The position numbers were made by a program, and so were the translations under genes. From Paenibacillus sp. FSL W8-0186 (GTDB lineage Bacteria > Bacillota > Bacilli > Paenibacillales > Paenibacillaceae): DNA of 64,000 bases. How positions within the stretch are numbered: the stretch's first letter is position 1; each line of letters starts with the position of its first letter. The stretch is taken from assembly GCF_037969765.1 (NCBI RefSeq), contig NZ_CP150207.1, forward strand, positions 5,463,501 through 5,527,500, read 5' to 3'. Under the pieces are notes generated by a model. That model ran no database searches, was not told where the DNA came from, and was given only the letters and a program-made list of their open reading frames with translations. Below, in pieces: positions 44,482 through 52,543 of the stretch.

Positions 44482-44648
44482 GATTGCAGAGGGCTAATCA
44501 AGCCGATTTAGAGGAACTAAAGAAGTGGATTGAAGAAGGCAAAGTCAAACCTATAATTGATGCGAGCTATCCGCTTCATGATATTCAACAAGCTTTTCGA
44601 TATTTGGAAGAAGGCCATGCGAAGGGGAAAGTTGTTATTTCGATGTGA
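44482..44648 (+). pseudogene. 3' fragment of a zinc-type alcohol dehydrogenase/quinone oxidoreductase
   Basis: Only the last 50 or so codons remain: ADLEELKKWIEEGKVKPIID, then YPLHDIQQAFRYLEEGHAKG and KVVISM, the canonical C-terminus of medium-chain NADPH:quinone oxidoreductases. Upstream an in-frame TGA closes it and there is no start or cofactor domain. It directly follows the MarR gene. Confidence 0.75.
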
Positions 44649-44686
44649 CTACTTTGAAGGACTAGGGGCAGGCCCCCTGTCCCTGC

Positions 44687-44887
44687 CTAAGCCCCTGAAG
44701 AATCAAGAAAGCCAAGGATCCTGTCCCCATGGCTCTCCTGGCTCTCATTATTGAACTGTTCTTCAACACTAAATTTCCCACCATAATCTAGGCAGCTATA
44801 GTCACTATAGAAGCCTAGAAAGGACAATCTGCGGCCATGATCATTTAGGATTTGGACATCCAGATTTCTAAAAGGATTCATCAACAT
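44687..44887 (-). CDS. 66-residue hypothetical protein, doubtful
   Basis: Opens MLMNPFRNLDVQILNDHGRR and continues LSFLGFYSDYSCLDYGGKFS, beta-rich and coding-like in its first 45 residues. No ribosome binding site is visible. It lies downstream of the Lsm-like gene on the same strand and could be a small follow-on gene or a remnant. Confidence 0.3.
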   Translation of the reverse strand: MLMNPFRNLDVQILNDHGRRLSFLGFYSDYSCLDYGGKFSVEEQFNNESQESHGDRILGFLDSSGA

Positions 44888-44967
44888 CTACCGCTTGATC
44901 AGGCTCGCACTCCCGCCGATTACAAATAGCCCCCTTGGGCCGTCCAAAAGGGCTGCTCCTCTTACGA

Positions 44968-45501
44968 TTACGGTGATTCGCCTTCTGCCGCGGCAGCTTC
45001 GGATGGCTTCATCAAGCCTTGAACGGCGCCCAGAAATGGGCGTATGGATTTAATCATGCCGTATCCTAACTTCACGACCGGGACAAATCGCTGGATCATG
45101 CCGAACAGCTTCATGCCGCTGCCCAGCGCACCGCCGAGCGCTCCCGCAGTAGCGCCGGTGCCGCCTAATCCCCCGAACAGCGATCCTAAAATCGGCAGAA
45201 AAGCCGATATCCGGGCTTCCGGCTTGCGTGAGCGGGAACGCACGGAAGGCTTACGTGCACCGCCTCGCCGGCTGCCGGAGCGACTACCCGAGGCGTGGGA
45301 TCCAGCTCTGCGCTGCTTAGGCCGGGAGCCTTGCTTCCTGGATGAGGTGCTCGGCTGAGCTCCGGCGCTTGCCAGCGTCAAGCCGCTGCTATTGACGTCA
45401 GTAATGTAGCCAACGTAGGTCTTACCACTATGCAGAGTGATGCATACCGGCCGACCCTGTAAACGTTTGGCGCGTCCGAGCACCTCTTTGGATTGTGCCA
45501 T
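44968..45501 (-). CDS. Lsm-like basic protein with Gly-rich C-terminus
   Basis: 177 residues in three parts. Residues 1-45 look like a small beta (Sm/Lsm or DUF2642-like) fold: LQGRPVCITLHSGKTYVGYI, then TDVNSSGLTLAS. Residues 50-95 are a strongly basic Ser/Arg/Gly stretch (KQGSRPKQRRAGSHASGSRS). Residues 97-175 are Gly/Ala-rich and hydrophobic (GSLFGGLGGTGATAGALGGA). The first part may bind RNA or act as a spore-surface module; the whole is not a family I can name. Confidence 0.65.
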   Translation of the reverse strand: MAQSKEVLGRAKRLQGRPVCITLHSGKTYVGYITDVNSSGLTLASAGAQPSTSSRKQGSRPKQRRAGSHASGSRSGSRRGGARKPSVRSRSRKPEARISAFLPILGSLFGGLGGTGATAGALGGALGSGMKLFGMIQRFVPVVKLGYGMIKSIRPFLGAVQGLMKPSEAAAAEGESP

Positions 45502-45738
45502 GGAAGTTTCACCTCGCTCACTGGTTATGGTTCATTGTACGCCAGGCGCGGGCTGCCCGCTTGTGCGAATGCAGGATGAGCACAAGCCCTCTTCGCCGCA
45601 CCTGCGACGATCCCTGAGGCTGGCTGGTCGGACTCAAGATACATGTCAAGCTTTAAAATGAATGCCTGATTTTCGGTTACCGCTGTCGTAAGCGCAGGGT
45701 ATAATAAACTCATTCTTAAAAACGTAGGTGTATCCATT

Positions 45739-46326
45739 ATGATCCATAACGAGGAACGTAAAATCGAATATTATAAAGCCCTTGTGGAGAAAAGATCTGA
45801 CTATGAAGGCGTCTTCTACGTTGGTGTCAAATCCACAGGTGTGTTTTGCCGGCCAACTTGTCCTGCTCGGAAACCAAAGTACGAAAACTGCGAGTTCTAC
45901 GAGACTGCGCAGCAGGCGCTTCTAGCTTCCTTCCGTCCCTGTCAGCGCTGCCGACCCTTGTCGCATCCGAATCAAGTCTCGGATGTCGTCCGTTTACTCG
46001 TTGAAGCCGTTGAGCAAAATCCGGAGAAACGTTGGAAGGGGTACGATTTTAAGACTTTATCCATTGATGAATCCACTGCCCGCCGTCAGTTCAAAAAGCG
46101 CTTTGGCATGACATTCGTTGAATACGCTCGGGCACGTCGCATGGGACTGGCTTTAAAGAGCATCCGATCGGGGGAGAAGATTATCGATACGCAATTAGCT
46201 ACAGGTTACGATTCCAGCAGCGGATTTAGAGATGCATTCTCTCGCATCATGGGGGCACCTCCTACGCTCCTGGATGAAGCCGTATTCTTAAGGCAGCGTG
46301 GATTGACACCCGGCTTGGCCCTATGA
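45739..46326 (+). CDS. adaA: Ada N-terminal methyltransferase/activator half (AdaA)
   Basis: 195 residues. The zinc site has four cysteines, Cys 37, 41, 68 and 71 (GVFCRPTCPARKP, PCQRCRP); Cys 37 corresponds to the methylphosphotriester acceptor of Ada. An AraC-type helix-turn-helix follows (about 95-180; STARRQFKKRFGMTFVEYAR). After methylation the protein activates alkylation-repair genes. It overlaps the methyltransferase gene by four bases; together the two match one full-length Ada (about 352 residues). Confidence 0.87.
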   Translation: MIHNEERKIEYYKALVEKRSDYEGVFYVGVKSTGVFCRPTCPARKPKYENCEFYETAQQALLASFRPCQRCRPLSHPNQVSDVVRLLVEAVEQNPEKRWKGYDFKTLSIDESTARRQFKKRFGMTFVEYARARRMGLALKSIRSGEKIIDTQLATGYDSSSGFRDAFSRIMGAPPTLLDEAVFLRQRGLTPGLAL

Positions 46327-46796
46327 TTGCCATATCGGACGAGATCGAGCTGTTTCTGCTGGAATTTGTGGATCGCCGAGGATTAGAACGCGAGGTTGAA
46401 CGACTAAGAAATAAATGGAAGGCAGCTATAATTCCTGGCCAAACCAAACCCATTCAATCCATTGAACTAGAACTGACTCAATACTTCGAGGGTACGTTAA
46501 CCGAGTTCAGGACCCCTCTCCATCTAATTGGATCACCTTTTCAACGAAGCGTATGGGAACAATTGCGGCAGATTCCACCCGGGGAAACCCGTTCTTACGC
46601 CGCAATCGCGCTGGCGCTTGGCAAACCCGCGGCATATCGTGCAGCAGCACAAGCGAACGGCGCTAATCAGTTGGCCATTGTCATACCCTGTCACCGTGTA
46701 ATTAATACCGATGGCGGGCTCGGCGGGTACGGTGGCGGAGTTGCGCGCAAAGAATGGCTGCTAAATCATGAGAGAAGCTGGAGAGAAACAAAATGA
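46323..46796 (+). CDS. Methylated-DNA-protein-cysteine methyltransferase (Ada C-terminal half)
   Basis: 157 residues with acceptor motif IPCHRVI (Cys 123), GSPFQRSVWEQLRQIPPGE and the helix-turn-helix-like YAAIALALGKPAAYRAAAQA. It removes O6-alkyl groups from guanine in a suicide reaction. The first residues MIAISDEIELFLLEFVDRRG normally lie within fused Ada proteins after a linker that is missing here, so the gene appears to be the second half of a split ada. Translation is coupled by ATGA. Confidence 0.88.
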   Translation: MIAISDEIELFLLEFVDRRGLEREVERLRNKWKAAIIPGQTKPIQSIELELTQYFEGTLTEFRTPLHLIGSPFQRSVWEQLRQIPPGETRSYAAIALALGKPAAYRAAAQANGANQLAIVIPCHRVINTDGGLGGYGGGVARKEWLLNHERSWRETK

Positions 46797-46826
46797 GCAC
46801 ACAACTAGAACAGTCGCATCAATACG

Positions 46827-46856
46827 AGAAGCCACTTCTCTTGAGAAGCGGCTTCT
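46827..46856. terminator. Terminator after the split ada gene
   Basis: Nested inverted repeat: outer arms AGAAGCC (46827-46833) and GGCTTCT (46850-46856), inner TTCTC/GAGAA, between convergent genes. Confidence 0.65.
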
Positions 46857-46883
46857 TGCGAAAATATATTGATAAAATACGGT

Positions 46884-48275
46884 TCAAACCTGCGCCCCCA
46901 TGCCACTGTCCGGGGCAGAAACAGGCTTCACGAGCGCCTTCTTCTCCCAGGCCCGGCTTCTCCAGCGAAGCAGCATGATCATGCCGCGCAGCCATTCATC
47001 TACCGTGAAAGCGATCCATATCCCAAGCAGCCCGATCCCGAAATGAACGCCAAGTACATAAGCAAGCGGCACCGAGACACCCCACATCGAGAGCACGCCC
47101 ATCAATACAGGAAAACGCGCATCCCCGGCAGCCCGCAGCGAATTGATGATGACCATATTAAACGTCCGGCCGGGTTCGAGAATAATGGAGAGCAGAAAAA
47201 TACCCGCCCCGGCGGCAATGATCTCCGGGTCTTTCGTGAACATGCCGATCAGGTCATGCCGGAACAGCGATGCAATACCTACAATACCTAAAGTTAACCC
47301 AAAGCTGATCCTCACGCTTCTCATGAGTCGCTTGTAGGCCTCTTTCATTTCCCCCGCTCCGACCATTTGTCCGACAATAATTTCCGTACCTGCTCCGATC
47401 GCCAAAGCAAGCGCCATAAAATAGTTCGAGATGTTCATGACGTAAACATGGGTATTTAGCGCAGTGATGCCGATCATATTGACGAAACTGATGATCATGA
47501 GGTACTGCGACTGCCACGCAAGATGTTCGCCAGCAGCTGGCAAGCCGACGTGCAAAATCTGTTTTACGTAAGTGCCATTCCAAACCACGTAATCTTTAGC
47601 ACGAATCGGTGCAGGACTCCGGCGATATAGAATGATAAACAGAACGATAATGCCGAGCAAGCGGCTAACGACCGTGGATATGGCCGCTCCCGTCACGCCT
47701 AGCTCCGGAAAGCCGAAGTTCCCGAAAATAAGCAGATAGTTTCCTGCAACGTGTACAAGATTGACACCCAGGGTGACAAACATCACGCTTTTGGTGTGTC
47801 CGGTCGAACGGATCACTGACGAAACCGCATAAGAGAGCGCCTCGATCCAGATAAAACCGCCGATAATTTTTAAATAATGACTTGCAATTCCGATTTGCTC
47901 GGGATTTAACTTCATCAAATGTAAAATAGGCTCCCCATACAAAAACAGGACCAGGCTGACGAGCACCCCGAATATCAGATTTAACGTAATGGCGTTGGCC
48001 GAAATGCGGCCCGCTTCTCTCTCCCGCCCGGCGCCGATATACTGGGCAACCGCGACGCTAGTGCCGATGCCAACAAAGCCGAACATCAGTATGCAGAAGT
48101 AAATAATTTCGTTGGCTAAACCTACGGCCCCGGTCACCTTATCGGAGATGCGGCTTAACATGAACACGTCCACTGTGCCCAGCATCATCCGCAGCACGGA
48201 ATCGATGAGAATCGGCCAAGTTACAGCAAAAAGACTAAGTTTTTTCCATGATGGAATACGATCGGTTAATGTCAC
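46884..48275 (-). CDS. MATE family efflux transporter
   Basis: 463 residues with twelve membrane spans in two pseudo-repeats. MATE signatures include RMMLGTVDVFMLSRISDKVT, SVAVAQYIGAGREREAGRIS and IGAGTEIIVGQMVGAGEMKE. These pumps export cationic drugs using Na+ or H+. I start at GTG 48275, nine bases from AGGAG; the TTG at 48284 abuts that site. Confidence 0.9.
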   Translation of the reverse strand: MTLTDRIPSWKKLSLFAVTWPILIDSVLRMMLGTVDVFMLSRISDKVTGAVGLANEIIYFCILMFGFVGIGTSVAVAQYIGAGREREAGRISANAITLNLIFGVLVSLVLFLYGEPILHLMKLNPEQIGIASHYLKIIGGFIWIEALSYAVSSVIRSTGHTKSVMFVTLGVNLVHVAGNYLLIFGNFGFPELGVTGAAISTVVSRLLGIIVLFIILYRRSPAPIRAKDYVVWNGTYVKQILHVGLPAAGEHLAWQSQYLMIISFVNMIGITALNTHVYVMNISNYFMALALAIGAGTEIIVGQMVGAGEMKEAYKRLMRSVRISFGLTLGIVGIASLFRHDLIGMFTKDPEIIAAGAGIFLLSIILEPGRTFNMVIINSLRAAGDARFPVLMGVLSMWGVSVPLAYVLGVHFGIGLLGIWIAFTVDEWLRGMIMLLRWRSRAWEKKALVKPVSAPDSGMGAQV

Positions 48276-48311
48276 TTTTAACAAGCTCCTACTAGGTCTA
48301 TTCTTTTTTTA

Positions 48312-49226
48312 TTAATATAGCTGCTTCGAAACTGAATACCACGAACGGTCATCTTCGCCATATCGGTTTTGATGATGTAATTGTACCTTGAAGCCTAATG
48401 ATTGATAAACACGTAACATCGCCTGCTCAACTGCGTTTAATTTCACGGTACAATCCCTTGTTAACCCAAATAAATCATCTTTATAGTGATTGTACCCTTT
48501 CGTTTTCGCAAACGGCGTAATTTCTTTCAGAATTTGCCTCATAATGGGTTCTCCATCGACTTGTTTATATTCAAAGCTTAAATAAAGACCCCGGTTTTTC
48601 GGGCTAATCGGCACAGATCGATAATCCATATGGAAATAATTACCGTTATGTCCGTTAAACTGTAGCATCGTTTTTCCAATCACTTGTGTATCCGTAATCG
48701 TCATATACTGTCTGACAATACGTGAAAAATAGTCGACATACATTTGCTGCTCTGCCAGCTCTGAATTAATCAGGCCATCCTCTTGAATTGCCTGACGAAG
48801 TAATTCATTTTGAATTTTGTTCTTATCCCCAATCCAATAAAATGAACGATCTCTGTAATTAAACCCCGATTGATTAAAAATTGTATGTCCATATCGAATA
48901 TGTATAACATGTATATTGTTCTGAATCGCTACATTTTTCACCGTTTGCGCAATCAAATTTGCTATTGTCGATGTTATATTAGCGCCGCCAATTGAGCTAT
49001 ATTTAATTTCTAGCACATGTACATCCTCGTTTAAAAAATCAAACGTAGATGTTATAAACACAATTTTAAAAGTAAATCCATTGTTTTCACCATTTTTTGG
49101 CTTTACAGAGATTGACTCGTCATAAATAGATTGATTCGGTCGTGGCAATTCTCTGGCCGCAATCCAATCTGAATTTGAAAATTGCCGTAAAAATGCTAAT
49201 TCATATTCATTTAACGGACTGTTCAT
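48312..49226 (-). CDS. Orphan hypothetical protein, 304 residues
   Basis: Starts at ATG 49226 (MNSPLNEYELAFLRQFSNSD) with GAGGAGG about ten bases upstream. No signal peptide or membrane span. It is rich in Asn, Tyr, Ile and Lys and clearly more A+T-rich than its neighbours, suggesting foreign origin. Segments such as TFKIVFITSTFDFLNEDVHV and GKTMLQFNGHNGNYFHMDYR do not match any family I know. The open frame continues upstream to 49517 but there it reads through a remnant of another gene. Confidence 0.6.
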   Translation of the reverse strand: MNSPLNEYELAFLRQFSNSDWIAARELPRPNQSIYDESISVKPKNGENNGFTFKIVFITSTFDFLNEDVHVLEIKYSSIGGANITSTIANLIAQTVKNVAIQNNIHVIHIRYGHTIFNQSGFNYRDRSFYWIGDKNKIQNELLRQAIQEDGLINSELAEQQMYVDYFSRIVRQYMTITDTQVIGKTMLQFNGHNGNYFHMDYRSVPISPKNRGLYLSFEYKQVDGEPIMRQILKEITPFAKTKGYNHYKDDLFGLTRDCTVKLNAVEQAMLRVYQSLGFKVQLHHQNRYGEDDRSWYSVSKQLY

Positions 49227-49289
49227 TGTTAAGCCCGCCTCCTCTGATTTTGTTGTTTCATGTTGTACATGGGCTCTTCTTTTTTCACA

Positions 49290-49450
49290 AAATGCAAATA
49301 GAAAACAGCGGCCAACCACGACAGCAATTCGTACACGGCTACCACTGTTTAAATATAGAATGATCATTCTCGCGAAATCATCATAGCTTAGTGCCTGAGG
49401 ACCCGTCAAGAGCAAATCAAAATTCAGATGTTGTTCTGTAAAAAAGCATG
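49290..49450 (-). pseudogene. Fragment of an NmrA-like NAD(P)-binding protein
   Basis: The minus-strand frame upstream of the orphan gene encodes TEQHLNFDLLLTGPQALSYD, then DFARMI, which fits the conserved C-terminal LTGPEALSY segment of NmrA/atypical SDR proteins. No cofactor-binding N-terminus is present. It looks like the leftover of a gene replaced or truncated next to the A+T-rich orphan. Confidence 0.5.
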
Positions 49451-49583
49451 TGCAGCGGTGTGGGTAGTGGTCTTGCGCATGCCATGGCTGGTGAAAACAA
49501 ATTACGCTTCGTCTCATCTAAATAGGTTGTACTTCGATTTGATCAACAATGAATTCATCTTTAGTAATATCGAATTTATATGC

Positions 49584-49620
49584 GAAGGAGACTTTTGCTA
49601 CGCAAGCAAAAGTCCCCTTC
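49584..49620. terminator. Hairpin downstream of AHSA1 gene
   Basis: Long arms around GACTTTTGCT/AGCAAAAGTC, extended by GAAGG(A)/(C)CCTTC, with a short loop. No T-run, about 70 bp beyond the minus-strand stop at 49689. Confidence 0.55.
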
Positions 49621-49688
49621 AGGCAGCGCATTGTTCTGTACGGAGTTTGACCACAACCTAAGCGCCAAATTGGACACCAGGAGTTATG

Positions 49689-50114
49689 CTAGAATTGTTC
49701 CGTGTACTTTTTGAAATTGTCCATAATCGCTTGCCAGCCTGCTTGCTGGAACTCAACTGGATGCGTACTCTCTGCATCAAACGTTTCAACGACCTTCGTT
49801 TCGCCGCCTTGATCCGTGAAGGTGATCTCGACCCTTCTCCCATCTGCCATCGTATATGAGATCCATTCATGCGGCTTCACTTCGTCATATACTCCAGCAA
49901 AATCAAACCCCATGCTGCCATCCTTCGCTTCCATTCGGGTCATAAACTTGCCGCCAGCCCGTAAATCATTCTCTGCCCTCGGCGCATGCCAATCCTCGGA
50001 AGCTTGATTCCACTTCGTAATATGCTCCGGCCCCGTCCAACAGCCCCATACCTTTTCAATAGGCGCTTGAACAACTGTCTGAACAGTTACTTTCGTCGGA
50101 TTATTTGTTCCCAT
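49689..50114 (-). CDS. SRPBCC/AHSA1-domain protein
   Basis: 141 residues of the AHSA1 (Aha1 C-terminal/START-like) fold: VTVQTVVQAPIEKVWGCWTG at the start, GFDFAGVYDEVKPHEWISYT in the middle and AGWQAIMDNFKKYTE at the end, the usual pattern. These proteins bind hydrophobic ligands. ATG 50114 is chosen; a GTG at 50126 lies within GAGGTG. It follows the SigX5-like sigma factor gene by 65 bp and may be part of the same unit. Confidence 0.85.
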   Translation of the reverse strand: MGTNNPTKVTVQTVVQAPIEKVWGCWTGPEHITKWNQASEDWHAPRAENDLRAGGKFMTRMEAKDGSMGFDFAGVYDEVKPHEWISYTMADGRRVEITFTDQGGETKVVETFDAESTHPVEFQQAGWQAIMDNFKKYTEQF

Positions 50115-50179
50115 TTTGAAAGACACCTCACTTTTGTTTTTTGTTTCTCTATGATATAGACGTCATTCGAAGTCAAAAT

Positions 50180-51139
50180 TCATCGGTGAATTTGCTCCGG
50201 CAGCCCAAATCGGGAAAATAATTTGGCGTTAATAAAAATTTGGACATGGAGTATTTTCCGGTCTCTGACTTCAATCACGTGAATTCCCCAAGGGGTGAGC
50301 ACAGATGATGCTTCAAGGCTCGGTATATACTGCGCAAAAGCAGGATATCCGCCGTTCACCGTAACCGGTATAAAGCGGGAGCCCTCGCAATGCCAGCGAG
50401 TCAATGAGAAAAACTTGCACAAATCATCCTTCCCTCGCACCCACATAGCAAAAGGCGGCATGGACAAACAGCCCTCCTCATGAAATAGTGCGACCAGCGC
50501 ATCGATATCAAATTGTTCGAAGGCATCCACATACCGTGACAGCAGCTCACGATCAGGTTCATTATCCATCCGGCTGAGCTCGTCGGAACGGAGCCGGGTA
50601 CGGCTCATCGTCTCCCTGGCTCTTTGCAAAGCGCTATTCACGGCCGCCGGCGACATCCCCAAGGTTTCTGCGATCTGTTTGGAGGACCAGTCGAAAACAT
50701 CCTTTAATATAAGAACGGCACGTTGGCGCGGCGGTAAGGTTTGTAAAAGTGCGATGAAGCAGATCTGCAGGGTATCTTTGCGAATAAGCACATCTTCGGG
50801 ATTCTCTCCAAAGTCAGGAGCAAGCCATATCCATGAAGAGTCGGGCAGCGTTTCGCGCGGTTCGACGATGGTGACCGCCGGATCGGACAGATCAACGGGC
50901 AGGGTACGGCGTTTGGCTTGTCTCAGTTTGTCCAGGCACAAATTGGAGGCAATTCGATAAATCCATGTTTTGTGGGACGACTCCTGCCTGAATGAATCCC
51001 AGCTTTGCCAAACACGGATGTAGGTTTCCTGGACTGCATCGTCTGCGTCCTCGATAGAACCCAACATTCGGTAGCAATACGATGTTAGCCCCGGCTTCAA
51101 GCTCTCTAGTAATTGCAGGTCCAACGCCGTCTCGGTCAT
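50180..51139 (-). CDS. ECF sigma factor with SnoaL-like C-terminal domain
   Basis: 319 residues. Sigma region 2 (about 1-75; GSIEDADDAVQETYIRVWQS) and region 4 (about 135-190; LPPRQRAVLILKDVFDWSSK, LGMSPAAVNSALQRAR) are followed by a SnoaL-like domain (about 205-315) that in such sigma factors senses a ligand or restrains activity. The sequence resembles the SigX5/TIGR02960 group. No anti-sigma gene is adjacent. AAAGGAGG precedes ATG 51139; the upstream frame is untranslated. Confidence 0.87.
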   Translation of the reverse strand: MTETALDLQLLESLKPGLTSYCYRMLGSIEDADDAVQETYIRVWQSWDSFRQESSHKTWIYRIASNLCLDKLRQAKRRTLPVDLSDPAVTIVEPRETLPDSSWIWLAPDFGENPEDVLIRKDTLQICFIALLQTLPPRQRAVLILKDVFDWSSKQIAETLGMSPAAVNSALQRARETMSRTRLRSDELSRMDNEPDRELLSRYVDAFEQFDIDALVALFHEEGCLSMPPFAMWVRGKDDLCKFFSLTRWHCEGSRFIPVTVNGGYPAFAQYIPSLEASSVLTPWGIHVIEVRDRKILHVQIFINAKLFSRFGLPEQIHR

Positions 51140-51221
51140 ATTAAACCTCCTTTGGACGGGGGAAATAGTGTGCATTTTGTCATAGTTTAACACAGGAACG
51201 TTCGGTGATCATCCTTCGTTT

Positions 51222-51305
51222 GGGGATGGATTCATCACGCCGCTACACAAAAAAGCGGATACCTTAAGTATCCGCCGCGCAACAGTTTGTTCGAATGGCT
51301 GCTTG
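51222..51305. repeat. 84-bp dispersed repeat, copy B
   Basis: Matches the copy at 27681-27761, including ATGGATTCAT, CGCCGCTA-ACA and AAAAAAGCGGATACC. Its hairpin GCGGATAC/GTATCCGC (51255-51275) is followed on the minus strand by TTTTTTG and sits 60 bp after the last gene of the bacteriocin operon, so this copy probably serves as its terminator. Confidence 0.65.
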
Positions 51306-51334
51306 AATCAAGAATAGCTGATTACCGGAAGTAA

Positions 51335-52543
51335 TTACTCGTAACGCAAGGAATCCACCGGTTCCCACTTCGCCGCTTGGTAGGCGGGAAGCAGGCCAAA
51401 GAATATGCCGATGCTCATGGAGAAGAGAACGCCGAGGAGGATCACCTGCCACGAGACAACCGGGGGCATATTACTGATCATCGCGACGGTATATGCTCCG
51501 CCTAATCCAAGCCCCACGCCAATCATTCCGCCAATGGTCGTAAGCGCAGCAGATTCAGTGAGAAATTGCGCCAACACCATGCCTCGGGTCGCCCCTAGCG
51601 CTTTGCGGATGCCGATCTCCCTTGTCCGTTCTGTAACGGAGACTAGCATAATATTCATCACCCCGATCCCTCCGATAAATAGAGAAATAGCGGCAATTCC
51701 GCCGATGATGGCCGTCATGATCGTTGTAATGGAAGAAAGCGCCTCTTTGATCTGCTCCATATTTAATACGTAATACTCGCCAGGCAGCCCTGTACTGACC
51801 GCCTTCTGCGTAAAATAATCCAAGGCTTTCTGGCCGGTCTCTTCCAACAGAGACAGGTCCGAGACTTGGATAATCAAAGATTGATAGTCTCCGTTACCGA
51901 ACAATGAAGGCCATACGGTTTGCGGCACGAGGAGGCTCTCTTTACTTAACTCCGCCAGCCCGTTTTGTTTAGACGCGAACATACCGATAATAAAGAATGG
52001 AATTCCTTCTATTTCAATGATTTCGCCGACGGAATTTTTCTCCTGCCCGAAAGAGCGCGCTGCTTCCTCGCTGATTAATGCCGCTTTCAGGCCGCCCCGC
52101 AATTCGTTGTTGGTCATAGTTCTCCCGGCGACGATCTCGATGGATTGAAGCTCCTCGAATTGTTCCGAGACGCCGATGATCTGCATCTGCTTGATGGTAT
52201 CCCCTGCCGTGACTGAGGACATCGCGGAGCTAGTTGGAGTGACCTTGACGATGGATTCGATTCGCTCAAGCTCGAAGACATCGGCTTCGGTGAACGGGGA
52301 TATTGCAGCGGAGGCGGAGGCGGCAGTGCCGACGACGGCATCCGTGTTCATATGCATAATTTCCAATGTGTTATTCTTGCTGCCTGCAAACTGCTTCTTT
52401 AATGCGGCATCTCCACTTTGACCAAGGGATACGATCGTAATAACTGAACCGACACCAATCATAATGCCAAGCATGGTGAGTAAAGAGCGAAGCTTGTGAG
52501 CCAGCAGGGAGGAATAAGCCATTTTGATACATTCCCAGACCAT
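51335..52543 (-). CDS. MacB/FtsX-type ABC permease, bacteriocin locus (AS-48H-like position)
   Basis: 402 residues: an N-terminal span (about 18-40), a large extracytoplasmic MacB core domain (about 45-245), then three spans near the C-terminus with the FtsX signature (GIGVMNIMLVSVTERTREIG, IRKALGATRG). With the LolD-like ATPase and HlyD-like adaptor encoded just upstream it makes a MacAB-type pump. In AS-48-like loci a second transporter of this kind contributes to export and self-protection. Last gene of the operon; its start shares a base with the ATPase stop. Confidence 0.9.
   Translation of the reverse strand: MVWECIKMAYSSLLAHKLRSLLTMLGIMIGVGSVITIVSLGQSGDAALKKQFAGSKNNTLEIMHMNTDAVVGTAASASAAISPFTEADVFELERIESIVKVTPTSSAMSSVTAGDTIKQMQIIGVSEQFEELQSIEIVAGRTMTNNELRGGLKAALISEEAARSFGQEKNSVGEIIEIEGIPFFIIGMFASKQNGLAELSKESLLVPQTVWPSLFGNGDYQSLIIQVSDLSLLEETGQKALDYFTQKAVSTGLPGEYYVLNMEQIKEALSSITTIMTAIIGGIAAISLFIGGIGVMNIMLVSVTERTREIGIRKALGATRGMVLAQFLTESAALTTIGGMIGVGLGLGGAYTVAMISNMPPVVSWQVILLGVLFSMSIGIFFGLLPAYQAAKWEPVDSLRYE

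Noticed and set aside
45525..45737. 70-codon minus-strand ORF upstream of the Lsm-like gene
   Set aside because: No ribosome binding site, no family, and it covers the divergent promoter region of the Ada genes.
49428..49661. 77-codon plus-strand ORF
   Set aside because: No start signal; overlaps the NmrA-like remnant and a hairpin.
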